Positions 5,187 through 6,067 of a stretch of 6,067 bases of DNA are shown here, one piece after another. The first letter of the stretch is position 1. Every line of letters starts with the position of its first letter. Source of the stretch: an uncultured Bacilli bacterium (GTDB lineage Bacteria; Bacillota_I; Bacilli_A; RF39; UBA660); NCBI GenBank assembly GCA_947624075.1, contig CANQIM010000073.1, positions 1 through 6,067 on the forward strand, read 5' to 3'. A program made the translations under genes and the position numbers. The notes below the pieces were generated by a model. It saw only the letters and a program-made list of their open reading frames with translations. It searched no databases and was not told the origin of the DNA.

Positions 5187-6067
5187 ATGACAGATTTGTC
5201 TTTATTAGACAAAATGAAAATATTATTACAGACAACAAAAAGTTCCAAACTATTTATTGTCCTAATAATTTTTCTTATCTTTTTTGCCTACATTTTATTT
5301 ACAACTAATAAGAAGAATAAAAAGACATCTAAAAGCATATTTGCTTTAGTTTATACTTTCATCTTCTTATTTATCATCATATTATATCATTCATCTTTAG
5401 GAAAGATGTTTGATTATCTTATGAATAATGTTTTCGTATTAATATATTTTCCTAATTTAGCTGTTTATTTAACAGCGATAATAATAACAAATATCATTGT
5501 ATTAATAAGTGTCTTTAATTTTAAGACTACTAAATTCATTAAGAATTTAAACATAAGCATTTATATCATTTTAAATTACTTGTTAGCTTTAATTTTAAGT
5601 GTTATAGCTAAAGAAAAACTAGATGTTTTTACAACTTCATCTGTTTATAGTAATAAAAATGCTTTAGGTTTGATTGAATTATCAAGTACTATCTTTATTA
5701 TTTGGATTATCTTTTTAGTAGTTTACAAAATCTTCCTTTACTATGTAAGAAAAGATTATAAACAACCTAAAAAGATTGTAGTTAGAAAGAGTGTTAAAAA
5801 ATTACCTCCACACATAACTGAAACTTCAGCACCAAGTATTAATAAAGAATATAGACCTAAAAATGTTTTAGAAACTGCTAATATTATCAATTCTAAAGAA
5901 GTTGCTGAAATAGAAAATACGCTTACTCTTGAAGACTATAGAACAGTTTTAAGAATTTTAAAAGAAGGACGTTCTAATAGCAATGAGGAATCTTCTTTAT
6001 CAACTAAATTAAATAATAAATTAAATAAAGAAGACTTTTATATTGAACCTGAAATTATTGCGACAAA
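5187..6067 (+). CDS. Membrane protein of unknown function, five predicted helices plus long cytoplasmic tail (partial, runs off right edge)
   Basis: I do not recognise a named family. My translation gives 293 codons open to the window end. Hydrophobic segments lie at about 22-39, 50-67, 90-111, 121-140 and 165-187. Basic stretches (NKKNKKTSK at 41-49, KFIKN near 116-120, and RKDYKQPKK at 188-196) suggest an odd number of crossings, with the C-terminus in the cytoplasm. From about 190 the protein is hydrophilic and charged, with Lys/Arg-rich then Glu/Asn/Ser-rich segments and a short predicted helix around LEDYRTVLRILKEG (248-261). No enzyme motif was seen. It starts 24 bases after the sortase stop with a strong ribosome binding site, so it is probably in the same transcript as the adhesin and sortase. 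A role in secretion, sortase organisation or surface sensing is possible but is only guilt by association. Whether more domains follow the tail cannot be seen. Confidence 0.85.
   Translation, partial: MTDLSLLDKMKILLQTTKSSKLFIVLIIFLIFFAYILFTTNKKNKKTSKSIFALVYTFIFLFIIILYHSSLGKMFDYLMNNVFVLIYFPNLAVYLTAIIITNIIVLISVFNFKTTKFIKNLNISIYIILNYLLALILSVIAKEKLDVFTTSSVYSNKNALGLIELSSTIFIIWIIFLVVYKIFLYYVRKDYKQPKKIVVRKSVKKLPPHITETSAPSINKEYRPKNVLETANIINSKEVAEIENTLTLEDYRTVLRILKEGRSNSNEESSLSTKLNNKLNKEDFYIEPEIIAT

Noticed and set aside
408..6067. Mycoplasma-type genetic code (TGA = Trp)
   Set aside because: All Trp codons checked are TGG, all complete genes end in TAA, and no gene needs TGA read-through.

Overview
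The window is AT-rich, low-GC Gram-positive-type DNA: Lys/Asn/Ile-rich proteins, only TAA stops on complete genes, strong AGGAGG-like ribosome binding sites, extended -10 promoters and sortase-anchored surface proteins. Trp is read from TGG and no TGA lies inside the genes, so the standard bacterial code fits and Mycoplasma code 4 is not needed. The general look suggests an uncultured gut-type Bacilli/Erysipelotrichia-like or Clostridia-like lineage. This is an inference from style, not a taxonomic assignment.

Left part (1-1400, minus strand): the first two genes of an ABC importer operon. A membrane-tethered NMT1/THI5-like substrate-binding protein (408-1400) overlaps by 8 bases the gene for an SsuB/TauB-type ATPase (415 down to the window edge, cut off). 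The permease is not seen and presumably lies beyond base 1. A good promoter (ATGACA - 18 - TATAAT) sits directly upstream of the binding-protein gene.

Middle (1508-2908, plus strand): a divergent gene for a membrane-anchored glycoside hydrolase family 3 enzyme of NagZ type, with an extra small beta-rich domain between the anchor and the catalytic barrel. It is likely active on cell-wall GlcNAc.

Right part (2965-6067, plus strand): an operon behind its own extended -10 promoter. It encodes (i) a 501-residue surface adhesin with a Cys-Gln thioester domain, a beta-rich linker domain, two SpaA/CnaB isopeptide domains and a VPNTS sorting signal; (ii) a sortase whose catalytic His and Cys are present but whose usual active-site Arg appears to be replaced; and (iii) a five-helix membrane protein with a long charged cytoplasmic tail, of unknown function and cut off by the window end. 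The sortase start overlaps the adhesin stop, and the third gene follows 24 bases after the sortase. The simplest reading is a self-contained unit in which the sortase anchors the thioester adhesin next to it, and the five-helix protein is an undescribed partner. No tRNA, rRNA, CRISPR array, insertion sequence or riboswitch was seen. No gene-free stretch exceeds 120 bases.
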